From PFL42 sp964492235 (GTDB lineage Bacteria; Chloroflexota; Anaerolineae; Anaerolineales; E44-bin32), in the NCBI GenBank assembly GCA_964492235.1, contig CAZBJQ010000045.1:1-18528 (forward strand): a stretch of 18,528 nucleotides of DNA. The letters are read 5' to 3'. Numbering within the stretch: position 1 is the stretch's first letter; every line of letters starts with the position of its first letter. The notes under the pieces were generated by a model. It was not told the DNA's origin, ran no database searches, and saw only the letters and a list, made by a program, of their open reading frames with translations. Positions 7,168-14,822 of the stretch are shown here, in pieces. The translations under genes were made by a program, and so were the position numbers.

Positions 7168-8493
7168 GTGGTGCGGACGCTCGCGGTGCCCGGTCCGGTG
7201 GCCAGGCGCTACCTGGAACGTGATGCCGCCGTCGTCTCTCCCTCCTATCCCCGCAGCACGCCGCTGGTCATGGATCACGGCAAGGGATCCGAGGTCTGGG
7301 ACGTCGATGGCAATCGTTTCGTTGACTTTGCGGCCGGGATCGCCGTTTGTTCCACCGGCCACAGTCACCCGACCGTGGTCCGGGCGGTGCAGGAGCAGGC
7401 AGAACGCTTCCTCCACATTTCTTCGGACTACTATCACCCACGCTGGATCGAGCTGTCGGAGCGGCTGAGCGCGATCGCCCCGTTCTCCGAGCCGGCCAAG
7501 GTCTTTCTCGGTAACTCCGGCACCGAGGCTGTCGAAGCCGCCATGAAGCTGACCCGGCACCACACCGGGCGGCAACACTTCATCGGATTCCATGGAGGGT
7601 TCCACGGCCGCACGATGGGCGCGCTTTCGGTGACAGCCAGCAAGCCCATCCAGCGCCGCGGTTTCACCCCCCTGCTGACCGGGGTCGTCCACGTCCCCTT
7701 CCCGGACCCGTACCGCCCGGTGTTGGCCTCGACCCACAGCGACTACGGAGAGACTGTGGTCGACTACATCGAGAACGTGATCTTCCGTCGCAATCTTCCG
7801 CCCGAAGACTGCGCCGGTATTCTGGTCGAGCCGATCCTCGGCGAAGGCGGCTACATCTTGCCCACCGACGGCTTCTTCCGAGCGCTGCGCCGGCTGTGCG
7901 ATCAATACGGCATCCTGCTGATCGCCGACGAAGTCCAGACCGGCGTGGGCCGCACCGGGAAATGGTGGGCGATGGAACACTGGGGGGTGGAGCCAGACAT
8001 CGTATGCTCGGCGAAAGGAATCGCCTCCGGTGTCCCACTGGGCGCCACGATCGCCCGTGGCAGCGTCATGGACTGGCCGGCCGGCGCCCATGGCAACACG
8101 TATGGGGGCAATCCGCTGGCATGCGCCGCGGCCCTGGCCACGCTCGACCTGGTCGAGCAGGAGTTCATGCACAACGCTGCCACACAAGGCGAATATGCCC
8201 TCGATGCCTTAGCAGAGATCCAGGCTCGCCACCCAAGCATGGGAGACGTCCGGGGCAAGGGACTGATGATAGGTGTCGAGTTCGTCAAGGACCGGTCGAG
8301 CAAAGCACCGGCACCGCGGCTGCGCGACGCGGTCGTCGACAAGGCCTTCACGCATGGGCTGGTGCTGCTGGGCGCCGGGGACTCCTCGGTCCGGCTCTCG
8401 CCTCCGCTCAGCATCACACGCGCCCTGATGGATGAGGGTCTGGAGGCGCTTGAGGCGGCCATCACCGAGGCTGAAACCGGCCGGCTGGACTAG
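7168..8493 (+). CDS. Class III PLP-dependent aminotransferase (GABA/acetylornithine type)
   Basis: A cytosolic pyridoxal-phosphate enzyme that moves an amino group, typically an omega-amino group of GABA, acetylornithine or a related substrate, to a 2-oxo acid. Key parts of the 441-residue protein: the N-terminal VWDVDGNRFVDF region, the phosphate-binding GNSGTEAVEAAMK, the FHGGFHGRTMG loop, IADEVQTGVGRTG with the cofactor Asp at 254, and SAKGIASG with the Schiff-base Lys at 283. The N-terminus (GPVARRYLERD) resembles archaeal/Chloroflexota 4-aminobutyrate-type members, a group that also includes amino-acid racemases, so the reaction is not settled. I chose GTG at 7168 because GGAGG lies 6 bases upstream. 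An ATG at 7120 in the same frame would add 16 basic, unconserved-looking residues and lacks such a site. The histidine kinase gene begins 6 bases after its stop, so the two are probably one operon. Confidence 0.92.
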   Translation: MVRTLAVPGPVARRYLERDAAVVSPSYPRSTPLVMDHGKGSEVWDVDGNRFVDFAAGIAVCSTGHSHPTVVRAVQEQAERFLHISSDYYHPRWIELSERLSAIAPFSEPAKVFLGNSGTEAVEAAMKLTRHHTGRQHFIGFHGGFHGRTMGALSVTASKPIQRRGFTPLLTGVVHVPFPDPYRPVLASTHSDYGETVVDYIENVIFRRNLPPEDCAGILVEPILGEGGYILPTDGFFRALRRLCDQYGILLIADEVQTGVGRTGKWWAMEHWGVEPDIVCSAKGIASGVPLGATIARGSVMDWPAGAHGNTYGGNPLACAAALATLDLVEQEFMHNAATQGEYALDALAEIQARHPSMGDVRGKGLMIGVEFVKDRSSKAPAPRLRDAVVDKAFTHGLVLLGAGDSSVRLSPPLSITRALMDEGLEALEAAITEAETGRLD

Positions 8494-8499
8494 CCGCGC

Positions 8500-10077
8500 A
8501 TGCTCCCCGATTTCCGCATCCGCCAACGCGAGTACCTGCTGGAGATCTCGCGGGCGATCACGGAAGAACTCGATCTCGAGAAGGTCCTCGGTCTGATCGT
8601 TCGGGTCTCCACCGAGCTGCTTTCCGGCCATGCCGGGCTGATCGCGCTGCGCCAGGAGTCTGGCGGCTGGCGCGTGGCCGCGACCTCCGGTATCAACCCT
8701 GCGCTGCTCAAACAGCTCGGCCCGCTGCTGGCTGATATCCCGGACCAGAAGGACGCCGCCCGTTTCGAATTGCCGGAAGTCAACCGGCGGTTGCAGCGCA
8801 TGACGGCCGCCGCCTCGCTCGGCCTCCTGACCGGCGTCGGGTTGCCGATGGTGACGCGCAGTGAAGTAGTGGGCGTCGTCTTTGTGTTCCGTTCCTACCG
8901 CGGGGTGTTTTCCTCCGAGGATCGCAGCCTGCTCGCCGGCTTCGCCTCCCAGGCGGCGATTGCAGTCCAGAACGCCAGCCTCTACCGCGATATCAGCCAG
9001 CAGAGGCAGCACCTGGCCTCGGTCCTCGAGTCTTCGGCTGATGGGATCTTCATCCTGGACCCGGCGCACCGCCTCGTCGGTTTCAATCCCGCCTGCGTCC
9101 GCCTGACCGGCACGCCAGTCGAAGACGCTCTCGGCGAGGAACACGCGCAGGTGATCCGGTGGGCGCGGCGAACGCACGGCGTCTCCCTGGAAGAGGCCGA
9201 AGCCAGCGGCTGGCCGCTCAACCGGCAGGCCACCCTGTACGTCGAAGGCGAACTGCAGACGCGCGACGGCGGAACGATCAGCGTCGGCGTCACCTATGCG
9301 CCGACGACCGCCTCCGACGGCCGCCTGCTGGGGATTGTCGGCAACGTCCGGGATATCACGCGGTTCCGCGAAGCCGAGGAGCTGAAGAGCACCTTCATCT
9401 CGATCATCAGCCATGAACTGCGCACCCCGGTGGCCCTGATCAAAGGCTACGTCGGGACGCTGCGGCGGGAGGATGCCACTTGGGACCCGTCCATCGTCCG
9501 CCAGAGCCTGGCAGTCATCGAGGAGGAGGCGGACCGGCTGGCGACGCTTATCGACGATTTGCTCGATGCCTCCCGCCTGCAAGCCGGGGCACTGCGCTTG
9601 AAACGCTCAGAAGTCGCGCTCGATCAGCTCGCCGCCCAATCCGCCGAGCGCTTCCAGACACAAAGCGACAGGCACCGATTCGAGGTGCACTTCCCCCCAC
9701 GATTTCCGGTGGTGATCGCCGACCACGACCGCCTCTCACAGGTTGTCAGCAACCTGCTGTCGAACGCCGTGAAGTATTCCCCGCAGGGTGGCACGATCAC
9801 CCTGAGCGGGCAGGTCCGACCCGACGACGTGGTCGTATGCGTCGCGGACCAGGGTCCGGGGATCTCGAGACAAGACGCCCCCCGGGTGTTTGACCGCTTC
9901 TATCGGGCCACGGAGGCCGCTCGCAGTACCAAAGGCGCCGGCTTGGGATTGTTCCTGGCCAAGGCCGTGGTGGAGGCCCACGGCGGTCAAATCTGGGTAG
10001 ACGACTCTGGCACCACCGGCGCCCGCATCTGCTTCTCCCTGCCCCGCGCCCCCAACCCAGCCCGGCACAAGGACTAG
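8500..10077 (+). CDS. Soluble GAF-PAS sensor histidine kinase (orphan)
   Basis: A two-component sensor kinase that autophosphorylates a His and would pass phosphate to a response regulator. Domains in the 525 residues: a short N-terminal helix, GAF at about 25-160, PAS at about 168-290, HisKA with the phospho-acceptor His 305 in SHELRTP, and the HATPase_c domain with the N box (N418 to N422, NLLSNAVKYSP), the G1 box DQGPG at 450-454, the F box FDRFYRA at 464-470 and the G2 box GAGLGLFLA at 479-487. All catalytic residues are present. No membrane segment or signal peptide is visible, so sensing is cytoplasmic. No response regulator is encoded nearby. Its ATG is 6 bases after the aminotransferase stop with no clear Shine-Dalgarno, which suggests translational reinitiation. 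The CpXC gene follows 9 bases later. The ligand of the GAF and PAS domains is unknown. Confidence 0.93.
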   Translation: MLPDFRIRQREYLLEISRAITEELDLEKVLGLIVRVSTELLSGHAGLIALRQESGGWRVAATSGINPALLKQLGPLLADIPDQKDAARFELPEVNRRLQRMTAAASLGLLTGVGLPMVTRSEVVGVVFVFRSYRGVFSSEDRSLLAGFASQAAIAVQNASLYRDISQQRQHLASVLESSADGIFILDPAHRLVGFNPACVRLTGTPVEDALGEEHAQVIRWARRTHGVSLEEAEASGWPLNRQATLYVEGELQTRDGGTISVGVTYAPTTASDGRLLGIVGNVRDITRFREAEELKSTFISIISHELRTPVALIKGYVGTLRREDATWDPSIVRQSLAVIEEEADRLATLIDDLLDASRLQAGALRLKRSEVALDQLAAQSAERFQTQSDRHRFEVHFPPRFPVVIADHDRLSQVVSNLLSNAVKYSPQGGTITLSGQVRPDDVVVCVADQGPGISRQDAPRVFDRFYRATEAARSTKGAGLGLFLAKAVVEAHGGQIWVDDSGTTGARICFSLPRAPNPARHKD

Positions 10078-10086
10078 GACCCTATC

Positions 10087-11466
10087 ATGCCCAGACATGT
10101 CACCCAGATCCGCTGCCCGAATTGCGGCAACCCCGTCCAGGCAACCGTGGAGCAACTGGTGGATGTCTCACAGGATCCATCAGCCAAGGCGCGCCTGCTC
10201 AGCGGATCCCTAAACCTGGTTCGCTGCCCGTCCTGCCACTATGAAGGCCAGCTTGCGACGCCTCTTGTTTACCACGATGCCTCGAAGGAACTCTTGATGA
10301 CGTTTATCCCGGTTGAGGTTGGACTGAAGAGAGACGACCAAGAGAGGCTGATCGGGCAGCTGATCAACCAGGCCATCAGCCATCTGCCTGCCGAGCAGCG
10401 CAAAGGCTATCTCTTCCAGCCCCAGGCTGTGCTGACCGTGCAGGGGATGTTGGAGCGCATCCTGGAAGCCGACGGGATCACCCGCGAGCAGATGGAGGCC
10501 CAACGCGGCTTGATGATGCTGTTTGAAGACATGCTCCGGACCCCTGAGGAGGGTCTGGCCGCCTTCGTGGAATTGCACGACCAGGAGCTCGGTCCGTCGT
10601 TTTTCCAGCTGGGGGCCGTCGCCATTCAGTCCGCCCCCGACGAACGCGCCAGCCAGGCGGCCGAGCACAAGCTGGAGAGGGTGCTGAGCACCAGCTCGTA
10701 CGGAAAGCGGCTGGCTCAGCAGGAGTCCGAACTGCGTGCAGCCGCTGACAGCCTGCGCGCCGTCGGGGGGGAGCTCACACGCCAGCGATTGCTCGACCTG
10801 TTCCTGAAGGCGCCGAGCCCGGACCGGGTATCGGCGCTGGTCAGTCTCACCCGCCCGGGGCTCGATTACGAGTTCTTCTCGCTGCTGAGCGCGCACATTG
10901 ACCAGGCGCGGGCCGGCGAGAAAGGGCGCCTGGAACGGCTACGACAACACATGCTCGAACTCACTCAGGAGATCGACCGGTTGCAGGAGGCGAGAGTGGC
11001 CGAGACGGCCTCGCTTCTCAAGTCGATTGCGGGCGCCGCCGACCTGGAGCAGGCGATTGCCGCCGCCCTGCCCTATATCGACGAGCTCTTCCTGAGTGTT
11101 CTCCACGCCAACATCCAGGCAGCACTAGAGCGCGACGACAAAGCCGGCCTGCAGCGGCTGCAGGCTATCGATGGGCTTATTCAAAGCCTGATCCGTCAGG
11201 CTATGCCGGCCGGCTTACAGCTTGCCGAGGAAGTCATCCAGGCAGACGGCCTGGAGAAGGCGCGGGCGCTGCTCGAAGCATCGGCCGACAAGATCGACGA
11301 GCAAACGCTTGGGGCCCTGCTGGGCGCCGCTCAGCGGCTGGAACAAGCCAGTGAGGCCGATCTATCCGCCGAGATGCGCGAACTGCACCGGCTGGCACTG
11401 CGGCTTTCCATGCAGGCAAAGCTGGGCGGGGCCGGCCCGGCCGCCTCCCCGACGCCGGCGCACTGA
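10087..11466 (+). CDS. CpXC zinc-domain protein with long helical C-terminal region
   Basis: Function unknown. The N-terminus carries a CpXC-type zinc ribbon: CPNC at residues 10-13 and CPSC at 47-50, separated by a basic segment, followed by a beta-rich stretch (about 55-80) typical of the CpXC family. The remaining 360 or so residues are strongly helical and charged, with a probable coiled coil at about 265-310 and several Leu/Ala-rich helices after it. The end is a short Ala/Pro/Gly tail. No signal peptide or membrane segment is seen. The ATG at 10087 has AGGA at 10076-10079, overlapping the TAG stop of the histidine kinase, with a 7-base spacer, so expression is tied to the kinase gene. 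It converges with the methyltransferase gene only 6 bases away. A scaffold or adaptor role for the upstream kinase is a guess from context only. Confidence 0.82.
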   Translation: MPRHVTQIRCPNCGNPVQATVEQLVDVSQDPSAKARLLSGSLNLVRCPSCHYEGQLATPLVYHDASKELLMTFIPVEVGLKRDDQERLIGQLINQAISHLPAEQRKGYLFQPQAVLTVQGMLERILEADGITREQMEAQRGLMMLFEDMLRTPEEGLAAFVELHDQELGPSFFQLGAVAIQSAPDERASQAAEHKLERVLSTSSYGKRLAQQESELRAAADSLRAVGGELTRQRLLDLFLKAPSPDRVSALVSLTRPGLDYEFFSLLSAHIDQARAGEKGRLERLRQHMLELTQEIDRLQEARVAETASLLKSIAGAADLEQAIAAALPYIDELFLSVLHANIQAALERDDKAGLQRLQAIDGLIQSLIRQAMPAGLQLAEEVIQADGLEKARALLEASADKIDEQTLGALLGAAQRLEQASEADLSAEMRELHRLALRLSMQAKLGGAGPAASPTPAH

Positions 11467-11472
11467 CCCACT

Positions 11473-12675
11473 CTAGCCGATTCGGCAGACCAGCCCTTTC
11501 AGGTAGCGTCCCTCCGGGAAGGCGAGCGTCACCGGATGGTCGGGCGACTGGGCCATCCAACCGACGATCTGCGCCACAACCCCGGCATCCAGCGCCGAAT
11601 CCGCCACGATCTTCTGGAAGAGTTCGGGCGAGATGGCCCCTGAGCAGGAGAACGAATACAGCGTTCCTCCAGGCCGCAGCAGCTTGAAGGCCAGGAGGTT
11701 GATGTCCTTGTAACCGCGGGCTGCACGATCCACCTGGGCGGCACTGCCGGCGAAGCGTGGCGGATCCAGCACGATGGTGTCGAACTGCCTGCCCTGGTCG
11801 CGGAATCGGCGCAGTGCGGCGAATACGTCCGCCTGCAACCATTCCGACCGTGAAGCGGGGAACCCGTTCAGATCGACATTGGTCCTGCCCAATAGGATCG
11901 CCTGGCCCGATTCTTCCACGGACACCACGGACGATGCGCCGCCTGCCAGCGCAGACGCAGTGAAGCCGCCAGTGTAGGCGAAACAGTTCAACACTTCCCC
12001 AAGATGCCTCTCCCTGCGCAGCCGATGCCGGTTCTCTCGCTGGTCGAGGTAGAAACCGGTCTTCTGGCCGGAGACGAGATCGACGTCGAACTCGAGCCCG
12101 CCCTCCCGGACCCGGACGACGTCGCCGGGGAGCTCGCCCCGGAGCGTCCCGCAGCGGGGGCTCAGGCCCTCCAGGTTACGGATCGGAGCATCGGAGCGGT
12201 CGTACAGTCCCCGCATCGCACCCAGGTGGCTCAAACCGTCGGCAATGCAATCTCGCCAGCGTTCCGCACCTGCGGAGAGGAACTGCGTAACGCGGAACTC
12301 GCCGTACCGGTCCACGATGAGCCCTGGGAGGCCGTCGGATTCCCCGTGCACCTCGCGGTACGCCGTGGTGTCTGGGTCGGAAGCCAGGGAGGCCCGGCGG
12401 TGGACCGATGCCGCCAGCCGGCGCGAGAAGAAAGACGCGTCGACCGCCTCCTCCTCCTCCCACGTCCAGACACGGACGCGGATCTGCGACTCGGGTGAAT
12501 AGGCGCCGCGGGCGAGCCACGTGCCGGCGGCGGAGAATACTTCCACCGTCTCGCCCGTTGACGGCTCACCTTCGACCTCACCAATGGCGCCGGAAAAGAT
12601 CCAGGGGTGACGGCGCAGCAGGGAGCGCTGTTTTCCTGGGAGCAGGCGCACGGCTGCGTTCACGGGAGAGGCCAC
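11473..12675 (-). CDS. rlmI: PUA-domain SAM-dependent 23S rRNA cytosine methyltransferase (RlmI type)
   Basis: A class I SAM-dependent methyltransferase of the RlmI/COG1092 group; the E. coli member makes m5C1962 in 23S rRNA. In the 400-residue protein an N-terminal PUA RNA-binding domain (about 5-75, with KQRSLLRRHPWIFSGAI) precedes an EEHEH-like linker domain and the Rossmann domain. SAM motif I is NCFAYTGGFT at 230-239, motif IV DPPRF at 304-308, and SCS at 343-345 carries the catalytic-type Cys. GFYLDQREN at about 207-215 is a family hallmark. The frame is open 40 codons further upstream, into ligA. I chose GTG at 12675, 10 bases after the ligA stop, with GAGG 8 bases upstream; the length then equals RlmI. 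The GTG at 12663 is an alternative without a ribosome site. It is probably cotranscribed with ligA. The exact target base is inferred from the family. Confidence 0.87.
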   Translation of the reverse strand: MASPVNAAVRLLPGKQRSLLRRHPWIFSGAIGEVEGEPSTGETVEVFSAAGTWLARGAYSPESQIRVRVWTWEEEEAVDASFFSRRLAASVHRRASLASDPDTTAYREVHGESDGLPGLIVDRYGEFRVTQFLSAGAERWRDCIADGLSHLGAMRGLYDRSDAPIRNLEGLSPRCGTLRGELPGDVVRVREGGLEFDVDLVSGQKTGFYLDQRENRHRLRRERHLGEVLNCFAYTGGFTASALAGGASSVVSVEESGQAILLGRTNVDLNGFPASRSEWLQADVFAALRRFRDQGRQFDTIVLDPPRFAGSAAQVDRAARGYKDINLLAFKLLRPGGTLYSFSCSGAISPELFQKIVADSALDAGVVAQIVGWMAQSPDHPVTLAFPEGRYLKGLVCRIG

Positions 12676-12685
12676 GCCCCCCGCC

Positions 12686-14719
12686 TCACTCTGGCCGCTT
12701 CTTAGACAGCGCCTGCAGCCCCGCCTGATCCACCTGCTTGACACCCAAGCGGCGGGCTTCGTCAAGTTTCGACCCTGGGGAGTCTCCCACCACAAGGTAG
12801 GACGTCCGCCGGCTTACGCTCCCGCTCACCTTGCCGCCGCAGGCTTCGATCAGGGTTTTCGCCTGTTCTCGAGTCATCGTCGGCAGCGTCCCGGTAATGA
12901 CAAAGGTCATCCCTGCCAGCGGGCCGGGCCCAATCTCCTCAGCCAGCAGCTCAACTGTCGGCCACACCCCGGCCCGCTTCAACTTGGCGACGAGCTTCCT
13001 GTTCGTCGGCCGGGCGAACCAATCCGTGATGGCGGCGGCTGTGTTGGGCCCGATGCCTTCAATCCGTTGAAGCCGATCTGGCGAGGCCTGCGCCAGGTCG
13101 TCAAGGTCAGGGAAGCTCCGGGCAAGATCCGCGGCGACCGTCTCGCCGACGCCGCGAATGCCCAAGGCGGTGATCAGCACCCGCAGGGGCCGGTGGCGCG
13201 AGGCCTGGATGGCGGCAGCCAGGTTCTCCGCCCGCCGTTCGGCAAACCCTTCCAGCCGCAGCAGGTCATCGGCCGTCAGGCCGTAAAGATCGGCGACATC
13301 TCTCACTACCCCCTCGGCCACCAGTAGCTCGGCGACCTTGATGCCCAGTCCCTCGATATCCATGACGCCGCGCCCAGCGAAATGTTCGAGGTTGCGGACA
13401 AGCTGCGCCGGGCAGGCGCCATTCACGCAGTAGACCGCCACCTCCCCCTCGATGTGTTCGAGCAAGGCGTGGCACTTCGGGCACCGCCTCGGCGGTCTGA
13501 ATCTTCGCTCGTGGCCAGTTCGTGCCTCCAGCACGGGACCCACGACATAGGGGATGACCTCGCCGGCGCGTTTGACCAGAACGCGATCCCCGAGACGGAT
13601 GTCCTTCTCCACGATGAAATCGAAGTTGTGGAGCGTGGCCTGTCGTACGGTGACGCCGCCCACCGTCACCGGCGCCAACAGGGCGGATGGGGTGATCACA
13701 CCGGTTCGGCCGACATTGACGTCGATGTCCAGTAGCTCCGTCGAAACGATTTGGGCCGGGAACTTGAAGGCAATCGCTGAGCGGGGGTCCTTCCCGACGA
13801 CCCCCAGCCGCCCAGCCAGCCTGAGGTCGTTGATCTTGATTACGGCGCCATCGGCTTCATACGGGAGCGAGTCTCGGCGCTCCGCCCAAGCCGATGCGAT
13901 GGCGACGGCCTCCTCGAGGCTGGGCGCAACAGCTATGCCTTCGGCGACAGGGAATCCGCAAGCGCGCAGCATTGCCAGCGCCTCGGCCTGCGTCTCCGGG
14001 AGGCCATCCGAGGAATCAAGGATGGCGTAGCTCAAGAGGCGGATCGGGCGTGAGGCTGTCAGCGATGGGTCCAGTTGGCGCAATGCGCCTGAGGCGGTGT
14101 TGCGCGGATTGACGTACGCCTTCTCACCAGCCGCCTCCATCTTGCGGTTCAAATCCTCGAAGTCCTTGAGGAAGATCAAGGCCTCGCCCCGGACGACCAG
14201 GCGGCGTGGCGGCGTCGGGCCCTCGGGGTCCACTGGTATGCGCAGGGGCAGCGACCGGACCGTGCGCAGGTTGGCCGTGATGTCCTCACCTGCTTCTCCG
14301 TCACCGCGGGTCGCACCCAGCGAGAACACCCCGTCTTGGTAGTGGAGCACAACCGTCAGCCCATCCAGTTTCGGCTCGACGACGAAGGAGGCGCCCTCCA
14401 CCCCGGAATCGAGCCGGCTGATCCGTTCGAACCAAGCGCGCACCTCCTGCGCATCGAACGCATTTCCCAGACTGAGCACCGGAACCGGATGCCTGACCTT
14501 GACGAACTTCTCGACCGCCTGGCCGCCGACTCGCCGGGTGGGAGAATCCGGGGTGATGACTTCGGGATGCTGCGCCTCAAGATCCGCCAGCTCGCGCAGC
14601 AGGCGGTCAAACTCGTAATCGGAGATCAGCGGCGACTGCAGGACGTGATACCGGTGGTTATGAAGAGCGATTTGCCCGCGCAGATCGGCGGCTCTCTCGA
14701 TTGCCTGGCGATCGGCCAT
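12686..14719 (-). CDS. ligA: NAD-dependent DNA ligase
   Basis: This enzyme seals nicks in duplex DNA during replication and repair using NAD+. The 677 residues contain the complete LigA order: domain Ia (about 1-70, with HNHRYHVL near 20-27 for NMN binding), the adenylation domain with the AMP-accepting Lys 117 in EPKLDG, an OB fold (about 320-400), a four-Cys zinc finger (C413, C416, C431, C436), helix-hairpin-helix repeats (about 450-580, including GIGPNTAAAI) and a C-terminal BRCT domain at about 600-675. Length is standard. The ATG at 14719 has no Shine-Dalgarno; a TATAAT box ends 6 bases before the A of the ATG, so the mRNA is probably leaderless. The rRNA methyltransferase gene follows after 10 bases. 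Nothing is missing or broken. Confidence 0.97.
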   Translation of the reverse strand: MADRQAIERAADLRGQIALHNHRYHVLQSPLISDYEFDRLLRELADLEAQHPEVITPDSPTRRVGGQAVEKFVKVRHPVPVLSLGNAFDAQEVRAWFERISRLDSGVEGASFVVEPKLDGLTVVLHYQDGVFSLGATRGDGEAGEDITANLRTVRSLPLRIPVDPEGPTPPRRLVVRGEALIFLKDFEDLNRKMEAAGEKAYVNPRNTASGALRQLDPSLTASRPIRLLSYAILDSSDGLPETQAEALAMLRACGFPVAEGIAVAPSLEEAVAIASAWAERRDSLPYEADGAVIKINDLRLAGRLGVVGKDPRSAIAFKFPAQIVSTELLDIDVNVGRTGVITPSALLAPVTVGGVTVRQATLHNFDFIVEKDIRLGDRVLVKRAGEVIPYVVGPVLEARTGHERRFRPPRRCPKCHALLEHIEGEVAVYCVNGACPAQLVRNLEHFAGRGVMDIEGLGIKVAELLVAEGVVRDVADLYGLTADDLLRLEGFAERRAENLAAAIQASRHRPLRVLITALGIRGVGETVAADLARSFPDLDDLAQASPDRLQRIEGIGPNTAAAITDWFARPTNRKLVAKLKRAGVWPTVELLAEEIGPGPLAGMTFVITGTLPTMTREQAKTLIEACGGKVSGSVSRRTSYLVVGDSPGSKLDEARRLGVKQVDQAGLQALSKKRPE

Positions 14720-14725
14720 GAGAAG

Positions 14726-14731
14726 ATTATA
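14726..14731 (-). promoter_or_regulatory. ligA -10 box, predicting a leaderless transcript
   Basis: The minus strand reads TATAAT followed by CTTCTC and then the ATG. A start point 7 bases past the -10 falls on the A of the ATG. No -35 consensus is present (GGGTCC at 17 bases); that position lies inside an inverted repeat (14738-14779). Confidence 0.55.
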
Positions 14732-14737
14732 GCCTGC

Positions 14738-14779
14738 GGACCGGCAGCGGACCCCGCAGCGAGACGGGGTGGCCGGTCC
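14738..14779. repeat. Nested inverted repeat upstream of ligA
   Basis: The outer arms GGACCGGC (14738-14745) and GCCGGTCC (14772-14779) match exactly. Inside them ACCCCG (14751-14756) pairs with CGGGGT (14765-14770) around an 8-base loop. The whole forms one long stem with a small asymmetric bulge. It lies 6 bases upstream of the ligA -10 box and covers the -35 region, so it could be an operator, or the tail terminator of the acyltransferase transcript. Confidence 0.45.
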
Positions 14780-14802
14780 GTGGTCATGGTCGTTGGTCGG
14801 AG

Positions 14803-14822
14803 GGCGCCGGCTTGCCGGCGCC
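14803..14822 (-). terminator. Perfect 20-base palindrome right after the acyltransferase stop
   Basis: GGCGCCGGC (14803-14811) and GCCGGCGCC (14814-14822) are exact complements around TT. The hairpin starts on the base after the TGA of the acyltransferase gene and is very stable, but no T-run follows. It is the likely 3' end or RNA-stability element of the phosphatidyltransferase-acyltransferase transcript. Confidence 0.5.

Noticed and set aside
6958..8187. 410-codon in-frame extension of the acyl-CoA ligase frame on the minus strand
   Set aside because: It is exactly antisense to the aminotransferase, shows no family motif, and a well-placed ATG with Shine-Dalgarno at 6957 starts the real ligase. 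Long antisense frames are expected at this G+C content.
8209..9582. 457-codon minus-strand frame
   Set aside because: It lies opposite the 3' end of the aminotransferase and most of the histidine kinase, both of which have full domain evidence. The translation is low in recognisable motifs.
12676..12795. 40-codon N-terminal extension of the rRNA methyltransferase into ligA
   Set aside because: It overlaps the ligA BRCT end, adds non-PUA sequence, and GTG at 12675 gives the normal RlmI length with a Shine-Dalgarno.
14738..14822. Hairpin-rich gap read as a tRNA or small structured RNA
   Set aside because: No cloverleaf, TPsiC-loop signature (GTTCRA) or CCA end fits; the two stems are simple palindromes.
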